This document shows, piece by piece, positions 16,983 to 25,788 of a DNA stretch of 64,000 nucleotides. The stretch is from Thalassorhabdus alkalitolerans (GTDB lineage: Bacteria > Bacillota > Bacilli > Bacillales > Marinococcaceae), in NCBI RefSeq assembly GCF_042656585.1, contig NZ_JBHSPG010000023.1, one strand, 5' to 3'. The number at the start of each line of letters is the position of its first letter. The stretch's first letter is position 1. The position numbers and the translations under genes are program-made. Under the pieces are notes generated by a model. It was not told the DNA's origin. It made no database searches and saw nothing but the letters and a program-made list of their open reading frames with translations.

Positions 16983-17555
16983 TTAAAATTCCTCCTTTGT
17001 GGTTAAGGTTTCACGGTTCATAAACATAGAATAGTTTTCCTGACTAGGCTGGGGGAAGGCATCTAATGTGCGTGTAAAGGTGAGGAAGGGGTGCTGGGGA
17101 TGCAAGTAGGCCGGAGTTTCTTCATAGTCCCTGCCGCTGCTCCATCTGTACTCTGCGACAGTTCCCGTAAGTCCCGCTTCTATGGGATTTCGGTGAATAT
17201 ATTTGCTCACCTGGAAAAAGTGTGCCTGATCCCGGATAGGATCGGAATAGAAACGCTTTTCAAAAACGTGGCCTTCTTTCTTGTACCGGTGATTGTAATA
17301 CTTTGCATAGTTGGTCTGGAGCTGGTGCATCGATTTAGATAAAGGGGTTTGGTCAGTCTCAAGGAGAAGATGAAGATGGTTTGGAAGCAGACAATACGCG
17401 TGGAGTAAAAAGTGATGGCTGTCTTTTAAGAGGGATAGATTTAAGAGGTACCGCTTGTAATCGTGGGAGTCGTGAAATAAGGTTCCGCGCCTATTCCCTC
17501 GTGCAGTGATATGATACATCATACCCGGAGACCAAACTCTAAGGCGCCTTGGCAT
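16983..17555 (-). CDS. REP-associated tyrosine transposase (RAYT, HUH/Y1 fold)
   Basis: The 190-residue protein is a Y1_Tnp/RAYT enzyme that cuts and joins single-stranded DNA at hairpins. The HUH motif is visible as NHLHLLLE (His60, His62), and the catalytic tyrosine is Tyr119 in KYIHRNPIEAGL; both are intact. Other blocks are YHITARGNRRGTLF near the start and VFEKRFYSDPI. The ATG at 17555 gives the usual start, PRRLRVWSPG; AAAGGAGGG lies 12-13 nt upstream, and a TTG four codons earlier abuts it, so the exact start is uncertain. It carries no flanking IS ends. It is followed immediately by ssbB and its upstream region holds two copies of the window's 13-bp palindrome, the likely REP substrate. 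Confidence 0.9.
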   Translation of the reverse strand: MPRRLRVWSPGMMYHITARGNRRGTLFHDSHDYKRYLLNLSLLKDSHHFLLHAYCLLPNHLHLLLETDQTPLSKSMHQLQTNYAKYYNHRYKKEGHVFEKRFYSDPIRDQAHFFQVSKYIHRNPIEAGLTGTVAEYRWSSGRDYEETPAYLHPQHPFLTFTRTLDAFPQPSQENYSMFMNRETLTTKEEF

Positions 17556-17629
17556 ATATGCTTTCAACCCTCCTTTCGCGGGAATGAGTCAAATATACCA
17601 TGAATAAAGTTGTGCAAACATTACATTGC

Positions 17630-17753
17630 TGTAACATTTCCTTGTGGTGCCTGGCACCCCTGAAAGGGGAAATGGAAGAAAGCTATTAAGAACAGGGGTT
17701 ACATAAATGATTAGATTACAATACTGTTACATTCTACTGGGGTGCCAGGCACC
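17630..17753. repeat. Pair of REP-like palindromes between the transposase and the RND pump genes
   Basis: GGTGCCTGGCACC is at 17646-17658 and GGTGCCAGGCACC at 17741-17753, 95 bp apart. Each is preceded, 9 nt to its left, by a heptamer (TGTAACA at 17630, TGTTACA at 17725). They lie in the divergent promoter region. Confidence 0.85.
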
Positions 17754-17779
17754 CATAGAAAAAAGAGGGGGAGTAGTAC

Positions 17780-20700
17780 ATGATTGAGTGGCTTGTGAAA
17801 AAGAAAAAGATTACGTTGTTGTTCTTTTCGATGCTGTTTATCGTGGGGGTGCTGTCGTTTTTTCAGCTGCCTCAGCGTGAAATCCCTGAAATTGAACCTC
17901 AAGTTGCACAGGTGAGTGTCATCTATCCAGGTGCTTCTGCTGAGCAGGTGGAAGCGAATATAACCGACCTGATTGAAGAGGAACTCATGGCGGTTCAGGA
18001 ACTTGCGGAGGTCACTTCAGTTTCCAGTCCAGGATTTTCTTCAATCTCCCTTGAGCTGGAGGAGGGAGTCAATGAGGACAGGGCCTGGAATAACATCCGT
18101 CAGCTGGTGAATGATGCTGCGGCTGAATTTCCCGAAGGAGCAGAAACACCAATCTTTGACGACGATTTAAGTGTGCAGGGGTTAGCTACATACCAGATTA
18201 CTTTGGAAAATGAAGAGATTTTACCAGAAGTTGATGAGGTGCTTGACCGGTGGAGAAGTGATTTTGTTCAAATACCGGAAATCTCGGATATGGGTGTCCA
18301 GGGTGCTCTTGAAGAAGAACTGCGCATCGTACTGGACCTGGAAGCCCTTGAAGAAAATGATATGTCAGCATCTCAGGTCATGGGAGCAATCTCCGGAGAA
18401 ACCTCACCGACTCCTCCAGGAGAGTGGGAGACAGATGGAGAAATTCAAAGGATTACTCTGGATACCTACGAAACGGCTGAGGATCTGGAAGGTCTTCCTG
18501 TAGGAGCAGATGAAGAAGGTGAGCCTCTTCTCATCAGTGATGTAGGAGAGATCACTGAGACATATCAGCCGGTGGAAGAACTCGTGTATTATGAGGGCGA
18601 GCCGGCGTTATCTCTCACTTTTTATCTTGCTGAAGGAACGAGTGTACCCCAAGCTCAAAGCGCTCTTGATCCCTATGTGGAAGAAATGATTGCTGAATTA
18701 CCGGACGGCGCAGAAGTGGAATTGCTATATACCCAGGCTGACTTGGTATCAGAGCTTTTCCAGGAGCTTGCCATCGCGTTTCTATTAGCCGTAGCTGCTG
18801 TGTTGATCGTTTGTTCATTAGGGTTAAACATTTCAACCGCACTGTCGGTTGCATTAGCAATCCCTGTATCCTTAAGTTTAGGGATGATTGCCCTACCTTT
18901 TATTGATGTTGGGCTTAACCAGATTTCTTTAATAGCATTTATTATTTCCTTAGGGATTCTCGTAGACGACGCCATCGTGGTAAATGAAAACATAGAAAGA
19001 CGGCTGCGGATAGGGGAGGACCCTTTCACCGCATCGATTAGAGGTGTCCGCCAGGTAGCTGTTTCCGTATTGACATCTACGTTGACCGTCGTGTTTACGT
19101 TTATGCCTTTGCTGCTGCTTCCAGGATCAGCGGGAGCTTTTATTCGCCCGCTGCCTGCAGTGTTAATTGCTACCATTATCGCCTCAACACTTGTTGCTTT
19201 GTTTCTGATCCCAATATACAGGTCAGTCAGGGAAAAAAGAGTGAACAAAAAGCAAAAGAGAAAAGGAACAGAAAGAAAAGCTCCTGGGCTGGCTGGCGGT
19301 CTTATTGATAAAGCCGCAAGGGGCTATGGAAACAAGTTTCTTACCCGCGTGGTAAAAAGACCAGGACTGACAGCAATCATAGGCTTAGGAATAGGAACAG
19401 CTGCCTATGGTTTGATTCCTTTTATTCCTCTTGAATTTTTCCCGGATACTGACAGGGAGGAAATCTTTATTGAAACGTCTCTTGAGCCGGGAACATTGAT
19501 TGATGAAACGGAGGAAATGGCTGACGAAATTGAAGCCTGGTTATATGAACAGGAAGAAGTCCGGTCTGTGTCTACGTATATCGGAACGGAAATCCCTCGT
19601 ATATTTGGAGCAGACGGCGGAGGGGGAAGCGCGGAGCAAAACGATGGAAACTTTCTGGTTTTTATCCATGGAGATGGTCCACCATCCCGTGAAGTGATGA
19701 ATGCATGGAATGAGGAATTTATTGAAGAGTTTCCAGAGTTTGAAAGAGCAAACCTTTCGATTATTGAGTCAGGTCCTCCGGTAGGTGCACCGATTGCCAT
19801 TGAAATCAGCGGGGAAGATATGGATGTTCTTTTTGATATGGCAGAAAGTGTAGAGGAGTTGCTGGAGGCCGAAGACGGAGTAGGCGGCGTAGAAGTGGAT
19901 GCCGGCCGCAATTTATCGGGAGTTTCCTTCTCACCGGATCGGGAAGCTCTTGAGGAATACGGAATAGCAAGTGATGAAATCAGCCAGCAGCTAAGGCTGC
20001 TTGGAGAAGGGATGCCTCTTGGGCAGCTTCAGCAGGGAAACCGGCTTCTGGACATGAGAATGGTCTATGATACAGAAGGAAGTGTCGAGACGGAGGATTT
20101 AGAAAGAGTATTCGTTTCAGGAGGCATGACTCAAGGAGCAGGTATGCCAGGAGCACAGGGAGATGGAGCACCTGAAGAGGAAGGTGGTCCTGGAGGCCCT
20201 GGAGAAGAGGAAATCCCTGAGGAAGCCGGCGTGGAAGAAGCCGATATGGGGACCACCCTTGATCAGCTCGTGACATGGGAGGAAGGAACCAGTATCGAAG
20301 CAATCCCTCATCAAGATATGGTCAGAACAGTAACCGTAAGAGCTTATCCTGGGGAACGTGATGTTGATGAGGTTGTCGCTGACCTTGAAGGTGAGATCGC
20401 AGCTGTTGAAGCTAGTGTAGACGGCTATGACATTAACGTTGGCGGGGAAACAGAAGCAAGAACTGATGTCTTTATTGATATCGGGCAGATCTTTGTCATC
20501 GTTGTCTTTTTAATCTTGATCATTATTGCCGTTCAATTTTATTCGTTGGTGATGCCCTTCTTAGTACTCAGCGCAGTTTATCTTGCTATCTCAGGAACGT
20601 TAATTGGATTGTTCCTTACGCAGACAGGGCTTGGGTTTATGTCGATGATGGGTGCGGTGAGTTTGGCTGGAATTGTGGTACGAAACGGCATCGTTATGAT

Positions 20701-21001
20701 TGAGTTTTTCGAACAGCGGCGAAACGAAGGGAAAGACCTGATCGAAGCGGTCGTTGAAGTGGGAGAAGAGCGGTTCAGGCCCATCGTGTTAACCAGCTTA
20801 ACCTCCATAGGAGGGCTTTTGCCGATAGCTCTTGGAGATAACCCCTTATTTCAGCCACTCGGAGTCGCTATTGTATCAGGGCTTATCTTCTCGACAGTGT
20901 TAACGCTTCTCATCGTGCCGGCATTATATGTGCTTCAGGCAAGGTGGAAACAGCGAAGAGCTGAGAAAAAGGGAAGAATTCAGGAACAAAGCCAGAGATA
21001 G
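17780..21001 (+). CDS. swrC: RND family efflux permease, SwrC-like
   Basis: This 1073-residue proton-driven pump of the AcrB/HAE1 family is the type called SwrC (YerP) in B. subtilis, where it confers surfactin resistance. It has a first membrane helix at residues 13-30, the periplasmic-type loop start PQREIPEIEPQVAQVSVIYP, the TM4 motif GILVDDAIVVNENIERRL near residue 393 with the paired aspartates, a second large loop, and MMGAVSLAGIVVRNGIVMIEF. The second loop includes an unusual Gly/Glu/Pro-rich stretch, GPGGPGEEEIPEE, near residues 785-820. No membrane-fusion or outer-membrane partner is adjacent, as expected in a Gram-positive. The ATG follows AGAGGGGGAG. REP-like palindromes flank it on both sides. 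Confidence 0.9.
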   Translation: MIEWLVKKKKITLLFFSMLFIVGVLSFFQLPQREIPEIEPQVAQVSVIYPGASAEQVEANITDLIEEELMAVQELAEVTSVSSPGFSSISLELEEGVNEDRAWNNIRQLVNDAAAEFPEGAETPIFDDDLSVQGLATYQITLENEEILPEVDEVLDRWRSDFVQIPEISDMGVQGALEEELRIVLDLEALEENDMSASQVMGAISGETSPTPPGEWETDGEIQRITLDTYETAEDLEGLPVGADEEGEPLLISDVGEITETYQPVEELVYYEGEPALSLTFYLAEGTSVPQAQSALDPYVEEMIAELPDGAEVELLYTQADLVSELFQELAIAFLLAVAAVLIVCSLGLNISTALSVALAIPVSLSLGMIALPFIDVGLNQISLIAFIISLGILVDDAIVVNENIERRLRIGEDPFTASIRGVRQVAVSVLTSTLTVVFTFMPLLLLPGSAGAFIRPLPAVLIATIIASTLVALFLIPIYRSVREKRVNKKQKRKGTERKAPGLAGGLIDKAARGYGNKFLTRVVKRPGLTAIIGLGIGTAAYGLIPFIPLEFFPDTDREEIFIETSLEPGTLIDETEEMADEIEAWLYEQEEVRSVSTYIGTEIPRIFGADGGGGSAEQNDGNFLVFIHGDGPPSREVMNAWNEEFIEEFPEFERANLSIIESGPPVGAPIAIEISGEDMDVLFDMAESVEELLEAEDGVGGVEVDAGRNLSGVSFSPDREALEEYGIASDEISQQLRLLGEGMPLGQLQQGNRLLDMRMVYDTEGSVETEDLERVFVSGGMTQGAGMPGAQGDGAPEEEGGPGGPGEEEIPEEAGVEEADMGTTLDQLVTWEEGTSIEAIPHQDMVRTVTVRAYPGERDVDEVVADLEGEIAAVEASVDGYDINVGGETEARTDVFIDIGQIFVIVVFLILIIIAVQFYSLVMPFLVLSAVYLAISGTLIGLFLTQTGLGFMSMMGAVSLAGIVVRNGIVMIEFFEQRRNEGKDLIEAVVEVGEERFRPIVLTSLTSIGGLLPIALGDNPLFQPLGVAIVSGLIFSTVLTLLIVPALYVLQARWKQRRAEKKGRIQEQSQR

Positions 21002-21011
21002 ATTACAAACA

Positions 21012-21040
21012 TGTTACAAATGAGAATGGTGCCAGGCACC
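21012..21040 (+). repeat. Single REP-like palindrome after swrC
   Basis: TGTTACA (21012-21018), a 9-nt gap, then GGTGCCAGGCACC (21028-21040), starting 10 bp after the swrC stop. Confidence 0.85.
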
Positions 21041-21051
21041 GATATGTGAGA

Positions 21052-21079
21052 GTGGGGGGCGAATGTCCCTCACTTTTTT
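21052..21079 (+). terminator. Probable terminator after swrC
   Basis: GTGGGGG pairs with CCCTCAC (one wobble) and is followed by TTTTTTC, just beyond the palindrome. Confidence 0.65.
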
Positions 21080-21269
21080 CGTGGAGATATTTCTTGTGAG
21101 GTATGTTTACTAACTCGTTGATAGGTTTTGAAGTAACGTAGTAAAGTGACTAGTACATAAAATTTTCTAAGGGATAGGAACAGAAGGCGGAAGTTGTGAA
21201 AAAGCTTTGAAAAAGGAAGAGTATGAAATTTTAAGTGTGAATATTCTGTATTCATTAAAGGAGGTATTT

Positions 21270-22538
21270 ATGCAAATAAACAAAGGCAGGCTTAAGGGGA
21301 CATTTGAGGAGTTAAGCAAGGTTGGGAAGATTGAGGAAACAGGGGTGTGCCGACCTGCCTTATCCTCCCTTGATAAAGAAGCTTCTTTATTGGTGGCAGG
21401 ATGGATGGAAGAGGCCGGAATGAATACACGGTTCGACCACTTTGGAAACCTGATTGGCCGTTTTGAAGGAAAGAACCCGGACGCACCTATTTTAATGGTC
21501 GGTTCTCATATTGACTCTCAGCCTAACGGAGGACGGTTTGACGGAACGGCAGGGGTTCTTTCTGCCCTGGAAGCAGTGACTGTTATGAATGAAACAGGAG
21601 TGAAACCATACAGGCCTATTGAAGTTATTGCATTTTCTGATGAAGAAGGATGGCGTTTCAACAAAGGCCTCTTCGGCTCCCGAGGGATTATTGGCGAACT
21701 GGAAGAAGGAGAGCTTGGGAGAAAGGACAAGGATGGGATCACCAGAGAGGAAGCTTTACGGGCGTATGGCTGCCAACCTGAGAGATTTGCAGAATCTGAA
21801 TATGATAGGAAACACATTCATTCATTTTTAGAGCTTCATATCGAACAAGGACCTGTTTTAGAAGAAAAAGGAGTGCCTGTTGGGGTGGTAAAAGGTATTT
21901 CGGGACCCCTGTGGGCGACCCTAAAGCTGAAGGGAACAGCAGGACACGCTGGTTCTGTTCCCATGAAGCTTCGCCAGGATGCGCTGGCTGGGGCTGCCGA
22001 AGTCATAACGGCACTGAATTCGATTGTACAAGACGATCCTGACCAGGTAACAGTTGGAACTGTCGGATCTCTGGAGGTCTCACCTAACTCGAGGAACGTC
22101 ATTGCAGATGAGGTCGTTCTTACCATTGATTTGCGCGATATTGACAAGGCACAGCGGGAAAAATGTGAGGAAAAGCTGAGGAGGAGAATTGAGGAAATCT
22201 GTGAAAAACACAACCTTACTTATGAATTAAGGGAGGATTTTAAAAATGAACCGAGTTATTGTTCAGATTGGATTAAAGAAATTATTCATGAAGCATGCAA
22301 GACAACAATGGATACCGATGCCCCGGAAGTAATGAGCGGGCCATTTCACGATGCACTCACAATGTCTAAGGTGTGTGATTATGGCATGATATTTGTCCGC
22401 TGTAAGAAGGGAATCAGCCATAACCCGGCGGAATTTGCTTCTTTTGATGACTTGGCTGCAGGGGCAGAAGTCTTGTATCAATCTATGCTCCAGATGGTTA
22501 AGAAGGAAGTGAAAGGAGAAAACCTGGTTAAGCAGTAA
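21270..22538 (+). CDS. M20-family N-carbamoyl amino acid hydrolase / allantoate amidohydrolase type
   Basis: The 422-residue cytoplasmic metalloenzyme belongs to the hydantoinase/carbamoylase amidase branch of the M20 peptidases. Metal-binding blocks are visible: GSHIDSQPNGGRFDGTAG near residue 77, FSDEEGWRF near 125 with the Glu pair, ELHIEQGPVLEE near 188, and a C-terminal SGPFHDALTMS with the late His. The dimerisation domain contains GTAGHAGSVPM. The likely reaction is hydrolysis of an N-carbamoyl-L-amino acid or a ureide; the sequence does not separate these. The ATG at 21270 has AAAGGAGG six bases upstream; longer in-frame starts have none. No purine- or hydantoin-pathway genes are nearby. 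Confidence 0.88.
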   Translation: MQINKGRLKGTFEELSKVGKIEETGVCRPALSSLDKEASLLVAGWMEEAGMNTRFDHFGNLIGRFEGKNPDAPILMVGSHIDSQPNGGRFDGTAGVLSALEAVTVMNETGVKPYRPIEVIAFSDEEGWRFNKGLFGSRGIIGELEEGELGRKDKDGITREEALRAYGCQPERFAESEYDRKHIHSFLELHIEQGPVLEEKGVPVGVVKGISGPLWATLKLKGTAGHAGSVPMKLRQDALAGAAEVITALNSIVQDDPDQVTVGTVGSLEVSPNSRNVIADEVVLTIDLRDIDKAQREKCEEKLRRRIEEICEKHNLTYELREDFKNEPSYCSDWIKEIIHEACKTTMDTDAPEVMSGPFHDALTMSKVCDYGMIFVRCKKGISHNPAEFASFDDLAAGAEVLYQSMLQMVKKEVKGENLVKQ

Positions 22539-22645
22539 GCTTTAAAAATATGATTCTAGTTAAAAAAGTGGTAAGAAAGAACAGAGGATAGTTTACTCCG
22601 GAAAAAAATCTTTCTGTAAGCCTCTGTAAAAGCTGATGTTTTTTT

Positions 22646-22680
22646 AAAATGAACTTCCAAATTTATGGAAGTTCATTTTA
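22646..22680. terminator. Bidirectional terminator between convergent genes
   Basis: TAAAATGAACTTCCA pairs with TGGAAGTTCATTTTA. T-runs are present on both strands, serving the M20 hydrolase gene and the small membrane protein gene. Confidence 0.85.
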
Positions 22681-22735
22681 TTAAATTCCTTATCGAAATA
22701 ACGGACCCGTTAGTGTAATAAAATCAGGAACATTC

Positions 22736-22981
22736 TCAACCTATAACAAGTTGGGTTATAACTCCAATGGCAAAAAACATAGCTGTAGCAATAAATATAT
22801 AACCCATCCAATCTTTTTTATTTTCTTTAACTTCTTCAATTCCATTTAGCAAAAACATCACCGACAAAAAGAGAAAAATTGCAATTGTCGGTACCGGGAT
22901 TTCTTCAACAAGAAAATGATAGATACCACCACTCAGACCTATAAATGCAATAGTGATATTCACTATTCTCAGTAACTTCAA
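22736..22981 (-). CDS. Small membrane protein, DUF3953-like
   Basis: The 81-residue protein has three hydrophobic segments, around residues 3-20, 30-46 and 60-79, with a charged connector (EEVKENKKDW). Length and layout resemble the DUF3953 family (B. subtilis YczI and relatives), of unknown function. The start is probably TTG at 22981 with AAAGGGG eight bases upstream. It ends at the shared bidirectional terminator. Family assignment is tentative; that it is a real gene is likely. Confidence 0.65.
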   Translation of the reverse strand: MKLLRIVNITIAFIGLSGGIYHFLVEEIPVPTIAIFLFLSVMFLLNGIEEVKENKKDWMGYIFIATAMFFAIGVITQLVIG

Positions 22982-23401
22982 GTTCTCAACCCCTTTGTGG
23001 TAATATGAATATTAATATTATTGAAATTTTTCGAATTTACATTTTGGTAAAAAAAGCCTGCTTACATTAGTAGCTGGCTATCTTCATCACCTCGTTCATC
23101 AGTGTTTCTTCTTAATTATTTACCGTGACGGAAACTATTTGAAACAAAAGAAATATTGCTATTTATCATTCACACCCGTTAGCATAACAAGATTTTATAC
23201 TTTGATTACGTAACTTATTCATTATTAGAGGTGTTTCCTTCAAATCCTCCCCTATGAAATCTGCTTTACCGTCACCCCAGTGAAATAGAGTGATTCTAGG
23301 ATCCCGGAGGGTGAGTAAACAAAGGATGCCGGTGGCATAGAAGACAGCGTGTAAAGCATATTTGGATGTTAGTGCATGGGAGCCACTCTTTAAAATGGAA
23401 C
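22982..23401. other. Gene-free stretch with a degenerate copy of a dispersed repeat
   Basis: No supportable gene lies between the small membrane protein gene and yvyE's terminator. The stretch is AT-rich to about 23220. From 23265 to 23350 it carries a decayed relative of the GC-rich repeat seen inside the IS remnant. An 85-codon minus-strand frame across this repeat has no ribosome site and is not accepted. Confidence 0.55.
23265..23350. repeat. Degenerate relative of the GC-rich repeat at 9763-9870
   Basis: It shares GATCCCGGAGGGTGA (compare GACCCCGCAGGGTGA) and GGCATAGAAGACA in the same order and orientation. It is otherwise diverged and no insertion-element gene is left. Confidence 0.4.
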
Positions 23402-23447
23402 AATGAAGAAAAGGACCTACCATAGATTGTAGGTCCTTTTCTTCATT
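23402..23447. terminator. Strong hairpin terminator of yvyE
   Basis: AATGAAGAAAAGGACCTAC pairs with GTAGGTCCTTTTCTTCATT around an 8-nt loop. On the minus strand it gives CCTTTTCTTC after the stem, suited to ending yvyE. Confidence 0.8.
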
Positions 23448-23495
23448 TCCTAGGAAATATTGTCGAATGTAAAAATAGAGAAGGAAATTTCTACC

Positions 23496-24134
23496 CTATG
23501 CCGAAACATCTTCTTCAAGGTATATTTTATCACCTTGTGTAATGGCAGCCTGCCCATTAGTCAGGTTTGTCATCCAGCCTTCAAATTGTTCGGACTCGCT
23601 AACTGGTACATAAGTGTTGATTTGAACCATTTCGCCATAGTCAATATTCTTTAGAAGGTAGGAAGATTGGTGAAGTTCGTTTTCTACTTTGCCAAGCCAC
23701 GTATAGTCAACCGTTGTATTGTACTCTTGCATTAGCTTGCGTTCAACGACCCCAGTGGCATTTATCCCTTCAGTGGTGGCGTTTCCGTAGGCACGAATTA
23801 AGCCTCCTGCACCAAGTTTGATACCTCCAAAATAGCGTGTGACCACAACGACAGTATCTTTCAATTGGCGTTTCTTTAATACTTCCAGTATAGGCACTCC
23901 AGCTGTTCCACTTGGTTCACCATCATCATTTGCTTTTTGGATCTGGTCGTGTTCACCAATCATGTAGGCAGAGCAGTTATGGGTAGCGTTCCAATGCTCT
24001 TTTTTTATTTTATTAATAAAATCCTGGGCTTCTTCCTCTGTCTCTGCCCTTTGCACGAATGCAATAAATCTTGACTTTTGTATGACTATTTCCTTCTCTC
24101 CGGATGGTTTGACTGTATAATATGAAGTGAGCAT
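23496..24134 (-). CDS. yvyE: YigZ/IMPACT family protein
   Basis: The 212-residue protein belongs to the YigZ (UPF0029/IMPACT) family. Family blocks are KSRFIAFVQRAETEEEA, HWNATHNCSAYMIG, DDGEPSGTAGVPILEVL and RYFGGIKLGAGGLIRAYG. Function is not settled; the N-terminal domain resembles ribosome-associated folds. The start at 24134 (LTSYYTVK) is set by AGAGGG six bases upstream and by the usual length; an extended frame to 24242 is rejected. As in B. subtilis it is divergent from degS, marking the left end of the degS-to-hag syntenic block. Confidence 0.92.
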   Translation of the reverse strand: MLTSYYTVKPSGEKEIVIQKSRFIAFVQRAETEEEAQDFINKIKKEHWNATHNCSAYMIGEHDQIQKANDDGEPSGTAGVPILEVLKKRQLKDTVVVVTRYFGGIKLGAGGLIRAYGNATTEGINATGVVERKLMQEYNTTVDYTWLGKVENELHQSSYLLKNIDYGEMVQINTYVPVSESEQFEGWMTNLTNGQAAITQGDKIYLEEDVSA

Positions 24135-24379
24135 GAAAGACCCTCTTTCTCTCCTAGAATTCAATGTAATTATCCTATAATGTAAGCGTAAAAAATGAAA
24201 TACCTCTGACATGTTCCCCTGTTTTATGACAGAGCCTGTCATAGTATTGACGTATAATTATGTAATTTCTTGAGAGTTCTCCTTTTTATAGGATAGGTCT
24301 ACAACCATGTGATAAAATAATCATACTGGATCAGGAGAGTGTGTCAAACGATCTGATTCGTAATTAGGTTGGTGAATAC

Positions 24380-25525
24380 TTGGTGTCAAATAATAATAAT
24401 CTTGATTTAGTTATTGAGAAGGTATTAAATACAGTAAGTCAAAGTAAAGAACAGATATTTGAAATCAATGAATGTTCTCGGCAGGAATATGAATCTCTTG
24501 CTAAAGAATTGCAAGATGTGAGAAAAAAAGTAGGACACATTATAGAGGAAACGGATAAGACTGAAGTCCAGGCTCGTCTAAGCCGGAATCGCTTGGCTGA
24601 GGTAAGCAAGCAATTCCAACAGTTCTCTAGCGAAGAAGTTCGTTCGGCTTATGAACAAGCTAACGAATATCAGGTGAACTTAGCTGTTCTTCAACAAAAA
24701 GAAAAACAATTGCGTAAGCGAAGGGATCAAATTGAGCTTCGGTTAACGCACCTGAGGGAGACAATGGATCGGGCTGAAACTCTTGTTGGGCAAGTGTCTG
24801 TTGTATATAACTTTCTTACTGGTGACCTGAAAGAAATGGGAGAATTAGTGGAAGACGCTAAGGAAAAGCAGAAATTTGGCTTAAAGATTATCGAAGCCCA
24901 GGAAAAAGAGCGTAAAAGAGTGGCCAGGGAAATCCATGATGGTCCCGCTCAAATGATTGCAAACGTTCTGCTTCGATCTGATCTCGTTGAAAGAGTATAC
25001 AATGATCAAGGAATAGAAGCAGCTTTAGCTGAAATCAGAGACCTTAAAGGTATGATCAAGAGCAGCCTGTCAGAAGTCAGACGCATTATATATGATCTGC
25101 GTCCAATGGCACTGGATGACTTAGGCCTCATTCCTACTTTAAACAAATACTTGAAAACATTTGAAGAACATTCGGGCATGAACATTACGTTTATGCATTT
25201 TGGGAAGGAAATCAGGCTGTCACCTAATCTGGAAGTCGGTTTATTCCGTCTCGTACAGGAAGCCGTTCAAAATGCATACAAGCATGCTGAGCCTACTGAA
25301 GTAAAAGTGAAAGTGGAAGTAAAAGCCTCTGATATTTCTATTGTAGTAAAAGACGATGGCAAAGGCTTTGACAAAAGCGCCAAAACTGAAAATTCCTTTG
25401 GGATTATGGGAATGAAAGAGAGAATTAATGTCCTGAAAGGGAGAATGTCTATTGACTCCGCACCTAACAAAGGGACCACAGTCATGATTAAGGTACCTAA
25501 TCATTACAAAGTCGAGCAGGAGTAA
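24380..25525 (+). CDS. degS: Sensor histidine kinase of the DegS-DegU system
   Basis: This is a 381-residue cytoplasmic kinase without membrane segments. The first two thirds are coiled-coil sensor (QQKEKQLRKRRDQIELRLTH-like helix). The HisKA_3 phosphoacceptor is His186 in AREIHDGPAQM, and the HATPase_c domain has DDGKGFD and GIMGMKERI. DegS phosphorylates DegU and controls competence, motility and exoprotein choice. The start is TTG 24380 or GTG 24383; GGTTGGTGA precedes both. In B. subtilis degS and degU are nearly adjacent; here about 260 bp of AT-rich DNA separates them, including two AATTGTAA copies, so degU may have its own promoter. Confidence 0.95.
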   Translation: MVSNNNNLDLVIEKVLNTVSQSKEQIFEINECSRQEYESLAKELQDVRKKVGHIIEETDKTEVQARLSRNRLAEVSKQFQQFSSEEVRSAYEQANEYQVNLAVLQQKEKQLRKRRDQIELRLTHLRETMDRAETLVGQVSVVYNFLTGDLKEMGELVEDAKEKQKFGLKIIEAQEKERKRVAREIHDGPAQMIANVLLRSDLVERVYNDQGIEAALAEIRDLKGMIKSSLSEVRRIIYDLRPMALDDLGLIPTLNKYLKTFEEHSGMNITFMHFGKEIRLSPNLEVGLFRLVQEAVQNAYKHAEPTEVKVKVEVKASDISIVVKDDGKGFDKSAKTENSFGIMGMKERINVLKGRMSIDSAPNKGTTVMIKVPNHYKVEQE

Positions 25526-25788
25526 CAGGCTTTTTTGCGACTACTCACTCTAGTTAACTTATAGAAGTAGGAGTTTCACCGATCCTAATTTTTAGCTGGC
25601 AAATGGATACGAGTTCCGATTGTAAGAGAATAAAGCCAGCTGTTACGCATGCTTTATCAACCGAAAACCTTTGTAAGGAACATTGGTGATTTATCAATAG
25701 ATAAAATCTACTTCAATTGTAACTACTAATATAGAACATTCAACATACTGATCAATCACAATTGTAAGATTTGGAAAGGATGAGGTTT

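Noticed and set aside
23166..23423. An 85-codon minus-strand frame
   Set aside because: It overlaps a degenerate dispersed repeat and the yvyE terminator, without a ribosome site.
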